This document shows, in pieces, positions 35,847 to 44,349 of a stretch of 64,000 nt of DNA; the first letter of the stretch is position 1, and each line of letters starts with the position of its first letter. The stretch is from Lachnospiraceae bacterium (GTDB lineage: Bacteria > Bacillota > Clostridia > Lachnospirales > Lachnospiraceae): contig CAAGFJ010000084.1 in NCBI GenBank assembly GCA_900769115.1, forward strand, positions 18,472 to 82,471, in the 5' to 3' direction. The position numbers and the translations under genes are program-made. The notes under the pieces are model-generated. The model made no database searches and was not told the origin of the DNA. It saw nothing but the letters and a program-made list of their open reading frames with translations.

Positions 35847-36674
35847 ATGAGTCAGTTTTCGTGGAAAAATGAATGGCGTTTACAAAAGTTAAAAGAAGAA
35901 TCCTTTATGGTCGGGCATATTATGGACAAGACACCGGGATGGGTGAAGTTTGTAGAGAAGAAGGTACCGGCAACCTTGCAGAAGACATTGGAGACAGCAT
36001 TTACCAAGGCATTTGTCACTGTGTTTGAGAAAGGATCCGGTCTGATCGAGAAGACATATCGCAAGCAAAGACATGAACGGTTGTTTCGGGAGCATGAGAG
36101 GGATATTCATGAGGAGGGCTTCAATGGTAAGTCATTGCGGCGGTTCGAACGCCAGGCCAAACGTACGGCAGCTAAGAATCTGACGATTACAACGGTAGAG
36201 GGGATTGGTTTTGGTATTGTGGGATTAGGAATACCGGACATTCCGATCTTCGTATCGGTCATGCTCAAAAGTATCTATGAGATTGCGTTAAGCTATGGAT
36301 TTTCTTATAGTACAGACAAGGAGAAATTATTCATCCTTAAGCTGATCGATGCGGCATTGGAGAGTGGAGAGACACTGCGTAAGAAGGACACAGATATGAA
36401 TAAGCTGATCCGACGGTATTTTGAGGAAGAGGAGACTGCGGAGGAAGAGACGGATCCGTTCGTAGTTGAGTTGCAGATCAAGCGGCAGATTGATTCTTCG
36501 GCGGAAGCGTTATCCCATGAATTGTTATATGGTAAGTTCCTGCAGGGCTCTACCTTTATTGGAGTGATCGGAGGAACAGCAGATTTCACTTGCCTGAAGA
36601 GGATTACGGATTATGCAGTATTGAAGTACAAACGGCGTTTTTTGCTGCGCCAGCTGCCGGAAACAATAGATTAG
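35847..36674 (+). CDS. EcsC-family protein
   Basis: A 275-residue protein of the EcsC type, recognised from the glycine-rich amphipathic segment TTVEGIGFGIVGLGIPDIPIFVSVMLKSIYEIA and the surrounding helical layout. The family is found in Firmicutes near ABC exporters, and its biochemical role is unknown. There is no signal peptide; one or two helices may touch the membrane. GAAGGG lies six bases before the ATG at 35847; a GTG two codons earlier is too close. Confidence 0.82.
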   Translation: MSQFSWKNEWRLQKLKEESFMVGHIMDKTPGWVKFVEKKVPATLQKTLETAFTKAFVTVFEKGSGLIEKTYRKQRHERLFREHERDIHEEGFNGKSLRRFERQAKRTAAKNLTITTVEGIGFGIVGLGIPDIPIFVSVMLKSIYEIALSYGFSYSTDKEKLFILKLIDAALESGETLRKKDTDMNKLIRRYFEEEETAEEETDPFVVELQIKRQIDSSAEALSHELLYGKFLQGSTFIGVIGGTADFTCLKRITDYAVLKYKRRFLLRQLPETID

Positions 36675-36773
36675 GGAAGTATTTGTTGCATAAAGTTCAG
36701 AAAGATTTAACAAGACATTATAAGGGAAATGTATTACAATGAATTCTGTATGAAAGAATGAAGGAGTCTTATT

Positions 36774-38927
36774 ATGAATATAGGATTATTTACGGATACT
36801 TATTATCCGGAATTGAACGGAGTAGCCAATTCGGTATATTTACTTAAGCAGGAATTAGAAAAAAAGGGACATAACGTATATGTGATTACAACCAAGACAC
36901 CCGGTGCACCAGCAAATGAAAAGGGTGTTTTTCGTGTGCCGTCGAAGGCATGTTCTTTCGTGCCGGAGCGGAGAATTGGATTATTCTATCATCCGAAGAT
37001 TGCTATGAAGATCCATAAGATGAAGTTAGATATTATACATACGAATACAGAATTTGCAATTGGTATGTTTGGAAGGATTATGGCACATGAATTATTTGTG
37101 CCGGTAGTTCATACCTATCACACAATCTATGAGGATTATACACATTATATTAAGAAATATATATCTAGTGAGAAACGGGCAAAGGCATTTGTCAAGATGT
37201 TCAGTAAGTTCAGTGTGCGCGGGGCGGAGGAATTGATCGTGCCGACAGAGAAGGTAGCGGACCTGATGCGGCATTATGGAGTTAAGCCGGATATCAACGT
37301 TATTCCGACCGGAATTGATCTGAGTCGATTTGAAGCAAGAGATACCGCCGTACAGAAGAGTAAGTTAAAGGCATCTCTTGGAATACCACAAAGTAACAAG
37401 GTGGTATTGTATTTAGGAAGAGTGTCGGACGAGAAGAATATAGATGAGGTTATGGGATATCTGAACCGGTATATGGATACGAATCCGAATGTCACATTTT
37501 TAGTGGTAGGAGATGGACCACAGCGGACGGCGTTAGAGCGTCAGGCAAGAGGACTCAAGCATCGGAAACAGATTCTGTTTGCAGGGGCGAAGCCGTGGGA
37601 CGAGATCACTCATTATTATCAGATTGCAGATGTGTTTGTATCAGGATCGACCAGTGAGACGCAGGGACTTACTTATATAGAGGCGTTAGCTTCCGGGTTA
37701 CCGATAGTTGCAAGAAAAGATCTATGTTTAGACGGCGTGTTATTTGAGGGACAGAACGGATATGAATTTGTCGATGAGGCAACTTTTATAAGGGGAATGG
37801 ATGCGGTATTAAAGAATCCGCAGCAGATAGATTACAGTAAGAATGCAATGAACAGTGTAGAGCAATTTTCTACACAACAGTTTGCAGATAAAGTGGAGAA
37901 TATATATTTCCATGTCATTAAGACACACCGGAATATATTAATGCGTATGGCGAATAAAGTAGCGGATACGGTCGGATATGAGAGTAAGTCAGTGAAGCCG
38001 CTTGGTGGTGATATGGCAATGGAGATCGGGGATTCCAATATGGATGCCAGCCGGATTGGTCTTGGATGTATGCGAATGGCAGATTTGTCCGTGTCGGAGG
38101 TGTCAAAACTGATTAATGTGGCATTAGATAATGGAGTGACATTGTTTGATCATGCGGATATTTATGGGGCTGGACGGAGTGAAGAAGTTTTCGGTCAGGC
38201 TTTGGCACAGAATAAAGGAATGCGTGAGCGAATGCGTATCCAGACGAAGTGTGGAATCCGGGATGGCTATTATGATTTTTCCAGAGCACATATTCTGTCT
38301 TCTGTAGATGACAGCCTGAGGAGATTGCAGACCGAATTCATTGATCTGTTGCTGTTACATCGACCGGATGCGTTAATGAATATTGAAGAGGTAGCAGATA
38401 CATTACATCATCTATACCGGACGGGTAAGGTCAAACGGTTTGGCGTGAGTAACTTTAATGCAGGTCAGATTGAATTATTACAGTCTGTTTGTAAAGTTCC
38501 GATACAGGTGAATCAGATGCAGTTTGGTCTGATGCATGCAGGAATGATACGACAGGGAATTGAGAATAACATGTTGACAGACGGAGCGATTGATCGGGAT
38601 GGAGCAACGCTTACGTATTGCCAGCTTCACAATATTACAATTCAGGCATGGTCCCCTCTGCAGTATGGATTTTTTGAGGGGAATTTTGTAGATAATGAGA
38701 AGTTCCCGGAAGTAAATGCAGTTCTTGAACGGATTGCAGGAGAGAATGGTGTCACCAAGTCGGCGATTGCAATTGCCTGGATCCTGCGGCATCCGGCAAA
38801 TATGCAGGTTTTAGTCGGAACAATGGATTCGCAACATTTACAACAATTATGCGATGCAAGCAATGTACATCTGAATCGAAAAGAATGGTATGAATTGTAT
38901 CAGGCAGCGGGATATAACCTCCCATAA
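36774..38927 (+). CDS. Fusion of a GT4 glycosyltransferase and an aldo/keto reductase
   Basis: A 717-residue protein with two complete enzymes in one frame. Residues 1-385 form a GT-B retaining glycosyltransferase of family 4 (MNIGLFTDTYYPELNGVANS, VHTYHTIYEDY, LGRVSDEKNIDEV, SGSTSETQGLTYIEALASG), resembling monoglucosyl-diacylglycerol synthases. Residues about 414-717 form an aldo/keto reductase of the YdhF type, with the tetrad in FDHADIYG (Asp, Tyr), QTKCG (Lys) and LLHRPD (His). The join (about 386-413) is short and charged. The reductase half opens with Met-Ala-Met-Glu but without a good ribosome site. Neither half is truncated. Confidence 0.9.
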   Translation: MNIGLFTDTYYPELNGVANSVYLLKQELEKKGHNVYVITTKTPGAPANEKGVFRVPSKACSFVPERRIGLFYHPKIAMKIHKMKLDIIHTNTEFAIGMFGRIMAHELFVPVVHTYHTIYEDYTHYIKKYISSEKRAKAFVKMFSKFSVRGAEELIVPTEKVADLMRHYGVKPDINVIPTGIDLSRFEARDTAVQKSKLKASLGIPQSNKVVLYLGRVSDEKNIDEVMGYLNRYMDTNPNVTFLVVGDGPQRTALERQARGLKHRKQILFAGAKPWDEITHYYQIADVFVSGSTSETQGLTYIEALASGLPIVARKDLCLDGVLFEGQNGYEFVDEATFIRGMDAVLKNPQQIDYSKNAMNSVEQFSTQQFADKVENIYFHVIKTHRNILMRMANKVADTVGYESKSVKPLGGDMAMEIGDSNMDASRIGLGCMRMADLSVSEVSKLINVALDNGVTLFDHADIYGAGRSEEVFGQALAQNKGMRERMRIQTKCGIRDGYYDFSRAHILSSVDDSLRRLQTEFIDLLLLHRPDALMNIEEVADTLHHLYRTGKVKRFGVSNFNAGQIELLQSVCKVPIQVNQMQFGLMHAGMIRQGIENNMLTDGAIDRDGATLTYCQLHNITIQAWSPLQYGFFEGNFVDNEKFPEVNAVLERIAGENGVTKSAIAIAWILRHPANMQVLVGTMDSQHLQQLCDASNVHLNRKEWYELYQAAGYNLP

Positions 38928-38950
38928 TTAAGAAGAAAAAGGAGATTACA

Positions 38951-40066
38951 ATGAACAAAAAGATAGCGTTAGGATTAGTTGGGATTATGATAATGGCAGG
39001 ATTGACCGGATGCGGTAATAAGAATCCATATCTGATGGATATTACCTATTCGAAGTATGTCAAGGTGTGTGATTATAAAAATGTGGAGGCTGCCAAAGTA
39101 ATTTACGATGTGACAGATGACGAGGTTCAGGATGCAATTGATGAAGATATGTATGAATATGTAACCTATGATGAGATTACGGATCGTGTTGCACAGGAAG
39201 GGGATTATGCCAATGTAACTTATACTGCGACCATAGATGGCACAGAGAATGAGAACTATTCCAGCGAGGGTGAAGATATTGTGATCGGTGAGGGGTATAT
39301 TTTCCCGGAAGTAGAAGAAGCCTTGATTGGAATGAATACTGGAGACAGTAAGCAGGTAGATGCTACAATTACAGAAGATTATGCATATGATGATGCTGAT
39401 ACTGGAAAGAAAGTAACAGTAGATATCACATTAAATGAGATCAGTGTTGAGAATACTCCGGAATATAATGATGATTTTGTGAAAGAGAATACGGATTATG
39501 ACAGTACAGCAGAGTATGAGAAAGCAAAGAAAGAGGAATTGATGCAGAGTAAGGAAGAGGATTACAAACAAGCAGCAATTCAGGAGATTATGCAGTATCT
39601 GTTAGATAATTCGGAATTTAATGGATATCCGGATGAATTATATAAGCAGTGTGAAGAGAATTATAATAATGACAATGAGTATTCGGCAGCTATGTATGGA
39701 ATGGAGTTAGATGAATTCGAGGAGATGCTTGGTTTAGATGATGAGACGAAGAAACAGGATATTGAGAATAGTGTGAATTCTGAATTGATCATTGGTGCGA
39801 TTGCGCAGGCAGAGAAGATTACCTGTTCGAAGAAGGAGATTCAACAGTTTGCAAAAGATAATTATGAAGATTATGGATATGATAGTGCAGATGAGTTTCT
39901 GAAGGATTACAGTGATGAGGAAGTAGGGTATCAGATTACTTATGAAAAGGTAACAGATTTCTTATATGATCATGCAAAGTTCACAGAGATTTCAGAAGAC
40001 GATTATAATGCACAGCAGGAGGCACTGTATGATGATTCGGAGGATGCCGGTGATTCGGAAGAATAA
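38951..40066 (+). CDS. Trigger-factor-like peptidyl-prolyl isomerase lipoprotein
   Basis: An extracytoplasmic lipoprotein of 371 residues. Signal peptide and lipobox (GLTGC, cysteine at about 21) are clear. An FKBP-type isomerase domain (GDYANVTYTATIDG, VIGEGYIFPEVEEALIGM, KKVTVDITLNEI) is followed by a helical arm region like the C-terminal domain of trigger factor (EYNDDFVKENTDYDS and on). It probably helps fold secreted proteins outside the membrane. The tail is strongly acidic. AAAAAGGAGATT is the ribosome site. Confidence 0.88.
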   Translation: MNKKIALGLVGIMIMAGLTGCGNKNPYLMDITYSKYVKVCDYKNVEAAKVIYDVTDDEVQDAIDEDMYEYVTYDEITDRVAQEGDYANVTYTATIDGTENENYSSEGEDIVIGEGYIFPEVEEALIGMNTGDSKQVDATITEDYAYDDADTGKKVTVDITLNEISVENTPEYNDDFVKENTDYDSTAEYEKAKKEELMQSKEEDYKQAAIQEIMQYLLDNSEFNGYPDELYKQCEENYNNDNEYSAAMYGMELDEFEEMLGLDDETKKQDIENSVNSELIIGAIAQAEKITCSKKEIQQFAKDNYEDYGYDSADEFLKDYSDEEVGYQITYEKVTDFLYDHAKFTEISEDDYNAQQEALYDDSEDAGDSEE

Positions 40067-40195
40067 ATTTTGAAAATCCGGTTATAACAATAGAAACGAT
40101 GTTCGTCTTATGTTATCTTATAGACAACAGTTCAGAGTAATGATACGTTATGCTGCATTCGAGGAATCGAATGGGATAAGAGAGGAGAATACCAT

Positions 40196-40537
40196 ATGGC
40201 ATTTATTAAGAATATTGAACACGAGAAGGTTGTGAAGCTGGCAAAGGAATTAGAAGTGCAGCCGGGTCAGGTGATTAGTAAGACATTAGCGCAAAATGAC
40301 GCAGTTAGTGTTACGTTGTTTGCTTTCTCAAAAGGTGAAGAGATTGGAACACATGATTCCTTTGGCGATGCAATGGTATATGTACTAGAGGGAACGGGTA
40401 TGTTTACGGTCGATGGGGTAGAGCATATCTGCCATGCTGGAGAAGCCATCGTTATGCCGGCTACGATCCCGCATGCAGTGTATGCAAAGGAAGATTTTAA
40501 AATGTTGCTTACGGTTATCTTTCCGCATGAGGCATAG
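40196..40537 (+). CDS. Cupin-domain protein
   Basis: A 113-residue single-domain cupin. Motif 1 is GTHDSFGDAMVYVLEGTG and motif 2 GEAIVMPATIPHAVYA, leaving a probable metal site with a reduced set of histidines. Function unknown; such proteins bind small ligands or act as sugar isomerases. A promoter was not identified. A terminator-like hairpin follows. Confidence 0.85.
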   Translation: MAFIKNIEHEKVVKLAKELEVQPGQVISKTLAQNDAVSVTLFAFSKGEEIGTHDSFGDAMVYVLEGTGMFTVDGVEHICHAGEAIVMPATIPHAVYAKEDFKMLLTVIFPHEA

Positions 40538-40614
40538 AAAGTAACTGTAGTATAGAGATTGGTGTCGATCACTTAAGAACAATCCTGAATATATGTAATA
40601 ATATCGAGTATAAG

Positions 40615-40674
40615 AAGACTGTTTGACGATTTGGTTTTCAGAAAGGAAATGAACCGGTTGGGCAGTCTTTTTGC
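40615..40674 (+). terminator. Terminator after the cupin gene
   Basis: AAGACTG (40615-40621) pairs with CAGTCTT (40663-40669), followed by TTTGC. The loop region has further weak pairing (GGTTTTC/GAACC). Confidence 0.6.
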
Positions 40675-40836
40675 TTGCTATATGGGCACAGGGATTCGAC
40701 AATGAAGATTGTTATGCTTTTTTTACAGAACAAGGATTCGCTGTTTCCTTATGAGAATATATATGGTACAATAGCATTTATGAGAAAATGGATGGTCTGG
40801 AAAAGGGCTGTCATGCAAAAGAGAAGGGAGAATCTT

Positions 40837-42381
40837 ATGGAGTATGTATCACAAATGTATGCCACATTCTGGGCATTAGTACCTCCAATTGTTGCGATTG
40901 GATTAGCATTGATCACAAAGGAGGTATATAGCTCTTTATTTGTTGGTATTGTTATTGGAGGATTATTTTATTCAAATTTCGGTCTGGAATTAACAATGGA
41001 ACATGTCTTTCAGGATGGAATTGTCGGGGTGTTGTCTGATCCGAATAATGTTGGTATTCTGGTATTTCTGGTTGTATTAGGAATTATGGTATGTATGATG
41101 AATATGGCTGGTGGATCAGCAGCGTTTGGCCGATGGGCTTCTAGTCATATTAAGACGAGAGTGGGAGCACAGCTTGCAACTATCTTTCTTGGTATCTTAA
41201 TATTTGTAGATGATTATTTTAACTGTCTGACGGTTGGAAGTGTTATGCGGCCGGTTACGGATAAGCATGAAGTATCCCGTGCAAAGTTAGCATATCTGAT
41301 TGATGCGACAGCGGCACCGATCTGCATTATTGCACCTATTTCATCCTGGGCAGCGGCGGTTACCGGGTTTGTTGAGGGTGAGGATGGATTTCAGTTATTC
41401 CTCAAAGCGATTCCCTATAATTACTATGCATTATTTACCATTGTTGCAATGTTTGCAATGGTGCTTATGAAGGTAGATTTTGGACAAATGAGAACGCATG
41501 AGATCAATGCGACACATGGAGATCTCTTTACCACGCCGGACCGGCCATATACGGATGCTGAGAATGCAACGGATGATGGTAAGGGAAAAGTGATCGATCT
41601 TGTGATTCCGATCATTGCACTCATTATATGCTGTATCACGGGAATGCTGTATACGGGTGGATTCTTTAGCGGCACCGGTATTATCGAAGCATTTTCTAAC
41701 AGTGTAGCATCAGTTGGGCTGATGTATGGAAGCTTTATTGCTCTGATCATTACAATCGCATATTATAAACTGCGTAACGTATTGAAGTTCAAACAGTCAA
41801 TGGAATGTGTACCGGAAGGATTCAAGGCAATGGTGCCGCCGATCTTAATTCTTACCTTTGCATGGACATTGAAAGCAATGACAGACAGTCTGGGAGCCAA
41901 AGAATATGTGGCTTCTGTTGTGAATGGGGTATCTGGCAATCTGTTAAGCCTGTTACCGGCAATCATTTTCCTGATTGCATGCTTCCTTGCATTTGCGACC
42001 GGAACCTCCTGGGGAACTTTTGGTATTCTGATCCCGATTGTAGTGCATACTTTTGAGGATAAGAATCCAACTATGATGATCATTGCTATGTCAGCCTGTA
42101 TGGCAGGAGCTGTTTGTGGAGATCATTGTTCGCCAATCTCAGACACTACAATCATGGCATCGGCGGGAGCACAGTGTAATCATCTGAATCATGTATCAAC
42201 GCAGTTGCCATATGCGGTCATGGTAGCAGCGGTGTCATTTGTGACCTATATTATTGCGGGATTTGTACAGAGTCCGATCATACCATTTGTGGCAGGTATT
42301 ACCCTGTTATTGGGAACCCTTCTGGTCATGCGGTCGATTACCGGCGGGCCGGTTGTTGAGATACCGGAAAATGAAGGATAA
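40837..42381 (+). CDS. Na+/H+ antiporter of the NhaC family
   Basis: A 514-residue membrane protein with about 11 helices. VPPIVAIGLALITKEVYSSLFVGI, FVDDYFNCLTVGSVMRPVTDK, APICIIAPISSWAA and GDHCSPISDTTIMASAGAQCNH are NhaC-family blocks. It may exchange sodium or an organic acid for protons. The ATG at 40837 is chosen because GAAGGGAG precedes it and the first helix starts there; the frame is open a further 54 codons upstream without a good start. The TPP riboswitch of the thiamine operon follows. Confidence 0.9.
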   Translation: MEYVSQMYATFWALVPPIVAIGLALITKEVYSSLFVGIVIGGLFYSNFGLELTMEHVFQDGIVGVLSDPNNVGILVFLVVLGIMVCMMNMAGGSAAFGRWASSHIKTRVGAQLATIFLGILIFVDDYFNCLTVGSVMRPVTDKHEVSRAKLAYLIDATAAPICIIAPISSWAAAVTGFVEGEDGFQLFLKAIPYNYYALFTIVAMFAMVLMKVDFGQMRTHEINATHGDLFTTPDRPYTDAENATDDGKGKVIDLVIPIIALIICCITGMLYTGGFFSGTGIIEAFSNSVASVGLMYGSFIALIITIAYYKLRNVLKFKQSMECVPEGFKAMVPPILILTFAWTLKAMTDSLGAKEYVASVVNGVSGNLLSLLPAIIFLIACFLAFATGTSWGTFGILIPIVVHTFEDKNPTMMIIAMSACMAGAVCGDHCSPISDTTIMASAGAQCNHLNHVSTQLPYAVMVAAVSFVTYIIAGFVQSPIIPFVAGITLLLGTLLVMRSITGGPVVEIPENEG

Positions 42382-42394
42382 CCAGTGTTTTTTC

Positions 42395-42423
42395 TTGTCA
42401 ATAGGCAACGGGTATGTTACACT
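42395..42423 (+). promoter_or_regulatory. Promoter of the thiamine operon
   Basis: TTGTCA (42395-42400), a 17-bp spacer and TACACT (42418-42423) lie just upstream of the riboswitch; transcription would start near 42430. Confidence 0.65.
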
Positions 42424-42439
42424 GGACAGGAACTGAATA

Positions 42440-42530
42440 AGAACGGGGAGCCTGTATAGCAGGCTGAGAGGAAGTCATCAACTTCGACCCGCAACCTGAT
42501 TTAGGTAATGCTAACGTAGGGATTCGAGAT
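42440..42530 (+). ncRNA. TPP (THI-box) riboswitch
   Basis: The aptamer shows all conserved parts in order: GGGGAGCC, GGCTGAGAGGAAG, CGACCC, ACCTGATTTAGGTAATGC and CGTAGGGATTC. It binds thiamine pyrophosphate. A terminator lies 30 bases downstream, and its 5' arm ACAGGCTC (42559-42566) is complementary to GAGCCTGT inside the aptamer (42448-42455), giving a plausible antiterminator. High TPP would therefore stop transcription before thiC. Confidence 0.96.
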
Positions 42531-42558
42531 GTAGGAATAAGATGATATAAGAATAAGC

Positions 42559-42593
42559 ACAGGCTCTCTGCAAAAGCAGAGAGCCTGTTTGTT
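42559..42593 (+). terminator. Riboswitch-controlled terminator before thiC
   Basis: A perfect 13-bp stem (42559-42571 with 42576-42588, loop AAAA) is followed by TTTGTT. It is the expression platform of the TPP riboswitch. Confidence 0.88.
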
Positions 42594-42660
42594 ATGCAAT
42601 CCGAATCAGGCATACAAGAGTCGTAAGTGGCTTGATCTACAGAAAGGAAGGATGAAAAGA

Positions 42661-43965
42661 ATGGAATACACAACACAGATGGATGCTGCAAGAAAGGGCA
42701 TTATTACGGAAGCAATGAAACAGGTAGCGGATTATGAGAATATGTCAGCAGAGACAATCCGTGATCTGGTTGCCAAGGGGCAGGTTGCCATTCCGGCGAA
42801 TAAGAATCATACATGTCTGAAGCCTTATGGAATTGGTACAAAGTTAAAGACCAAGATCAATGTCAATTTAGGTACATCTAAGGATTGCTTAGACATGGAT
42901 GTCGAGATGGAGAAGGTACAGGAGGCAGTGAATCTTGGAGCGGAGTCAATCATGGACTTAAGCTCCTTTGGGGATACGAGAAAGTTCCGTACCAAATTAA
43001 CATCTGAATGCAGTGCGATTATCGGTACGGTGCCAATCTATGATGCAGTTGTCTATTATAACAAGGCATTGAAGTCCATCACATCAAGAGAGTGGATTGA
43101 CGTGGTAAGAATGCATGCAGAAGATGGTGTTGATTTCATGACCATTCATTGTGGTATCAATAAGGCAACGGCACAGCGTTTCAAAAATACAAAGCGCCAC
43201 ATGAATATCGTATCGCGTGGCGGTTCGATCATTTTTGCATGGATGGAGCTTACGGGAAATGAGAATCCATTTTATGAGTATTATGATGAGATCTTAGATA
43301 TCTGTAATCAGTATGATGTTACGATCAGCTTGGGAGATGCCTGTCGTCCGGGTTGTATTGAGGATGCTGGTGATATTTCACAGATTGAGGAATTGGTAAC
43401 TTTGGGTGAGCTTACACAGCGTGCATGGGATAAGAATGTACAGGTTATGATCGAAGGACCGGGACATATGCCACTGAACCAGATCCGCTCGAACATGGAG
43501 ATTGAGCAGACAATCTGTAAGGGAGCACCATTTTATGTGTTAGGACCGTTAGTGACGGACGTAGCGCCGGGTTATGATCATATTACAGCAGCCATTGGCG
43601 GTGCGATTGCAGCGACTTATGGTGCATCTTTCTTATGTTATGTAACACCGGCAGAGCATTTACGTCTTCCGACTGTTGAGGATGTAAAGGAAGGAATTAT
43701 TGCTTCTAAGATTGCAGCCCATGCAGCAGATATTGCCAAAGGAGTACCGGGTGCAAAGGATTGGGATTATCAGATGGGTGAGGCTCGTCGGGAACTTGAC
43801 TGGGAGAAACAGTTTGAACTTGCGATGGACGGTGATAAGGCAAGAAGATATCGTGCAGAATCGAAACCAGAGAAAGAAGATACCTGTACCATGTGTGGTA
43901 AGATGTGTGCCGTAAGAAATATCAATAAAATTCTTCGTGGCGAAGATGTCGACATCATGGACTAG
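42661..43965 (+). CDS. thiC: Phosphomethylpyrimidine synthase ThiC
   Basis: Radical-SAM enzyme that turns aminoimidazole ribotide into HMP phosphate, the pyrimidine half of thiamine. About 434 residues with the C-terminal cluster motif CTMCGKMC (C-x2-C-x3-C) and the core blocks GDACRPG, IEGPGHMPL and TDVAPGYDHI. The ATG at 42661 is nine bases after GGAAGG; ATG codons at 42652 and 42589 are less likely. First gene of the riboswitch-controlled operon. The residues after the stop pass directly into the structured repeat array. Confidence 0.95.
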   Translation: MEYTTQMDAARKGIITEAMKQVADYENMSAETIRDLVAKGQVAIPANKNHTCLKPYGIGTKLKTKINVNLGTSKDCLDMDVEMEKVQEAVNLGAESIMDLSSFGDTRKFRTKLTSECSAIIGTVPIYDAVVYYNKALKSITSREWIDVVRMHAEDGVDFMTIHCGINKATAQRFKNTKRHMNIVSRGGSIIFAWMELTGNENPFYEYYDEILDICNQYDVTISLGDACRPGCIEDAGDISQIEELVTLGELTQRAWDKNVQVMIEGPGHMPLNQIRSNMEIEQTICKGAPFYVLGPLVTDVAPGYDHITAAIGGAIAATYGASFLCYVTPAEHLRLPTVEDVKEGIIASKIAAHAADIAKGVPGAKDWDYQMGEARRELDWEKQFELAMDGDKARRYRAESKPEKEDTCTMCGKMCAVRNINKILRGEDVDIMD

Positions 43966-43966
43966 G

Positions 43967-44334
43967 CTCAAGCCGTGCACCCTAAGATGCATGGGCTACG
44001 GCAAGCTTGCTTGCATAAGTAGCCAGATGCATCTTGGGGTATAGGGCGCAGCCCGATCATCGAGCCGATAGGCGAGATGGACGGCTTGAGCCTAAGGTAA
44101 AAGCAAGCCGTGCACGCGGGGTATAGGGCGCAGCCCGATCATCGAGCCGATAGGCGAGATGGACGGCTTGAGCAGAGAAAAAGTAAAGCCGTGCACACGG
44201 GGTATAGGGCGTAGCCCGATCATCGAGCCGACAGGCGAGATGGACGGCTTGAGCAGAGAAAAAGTAAAGCCGTGCACGCGGGGTATAGGGCGCAGCCCGA
44301 TCATCGAGCCGACAGGCGAGATGGACGGCTTGAG
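43967..44334 (+). repeat. Four-unit structured repeat array between thiC and thiM
   Basis: Units begin (AAGCCGT) at 43970, 44105, 44186 and 44267: the last three have an exact 81-bp period, and the first is longer by 54 bases. Each unit is closed by CAAGCCGT/ACGGCTTG-type arms and contains GGGCGCAGCCC and a GCC-GATA-GGC hairpin. The extra 54 bases in unit 1 form their own nested hairpin (43981-43992 with 44027-44038; 43994-43999 with 44019-44024). The array is much more GC-rich than its surroundings and ends next to the thiM ribosome site. Confidence 0.93.
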
Positions 44335-44349
44335 CAGAAAGGAATATAT

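Noticed and set aside
43966..44349. Repeat array read as CRISPR or as a coding region (open frames run through it on both strands)
   Set aside because: The units are 81 bp with near-identical sequence throughout and no spacers, and no cas genes are near. The open frames only reflect the repeated unit.
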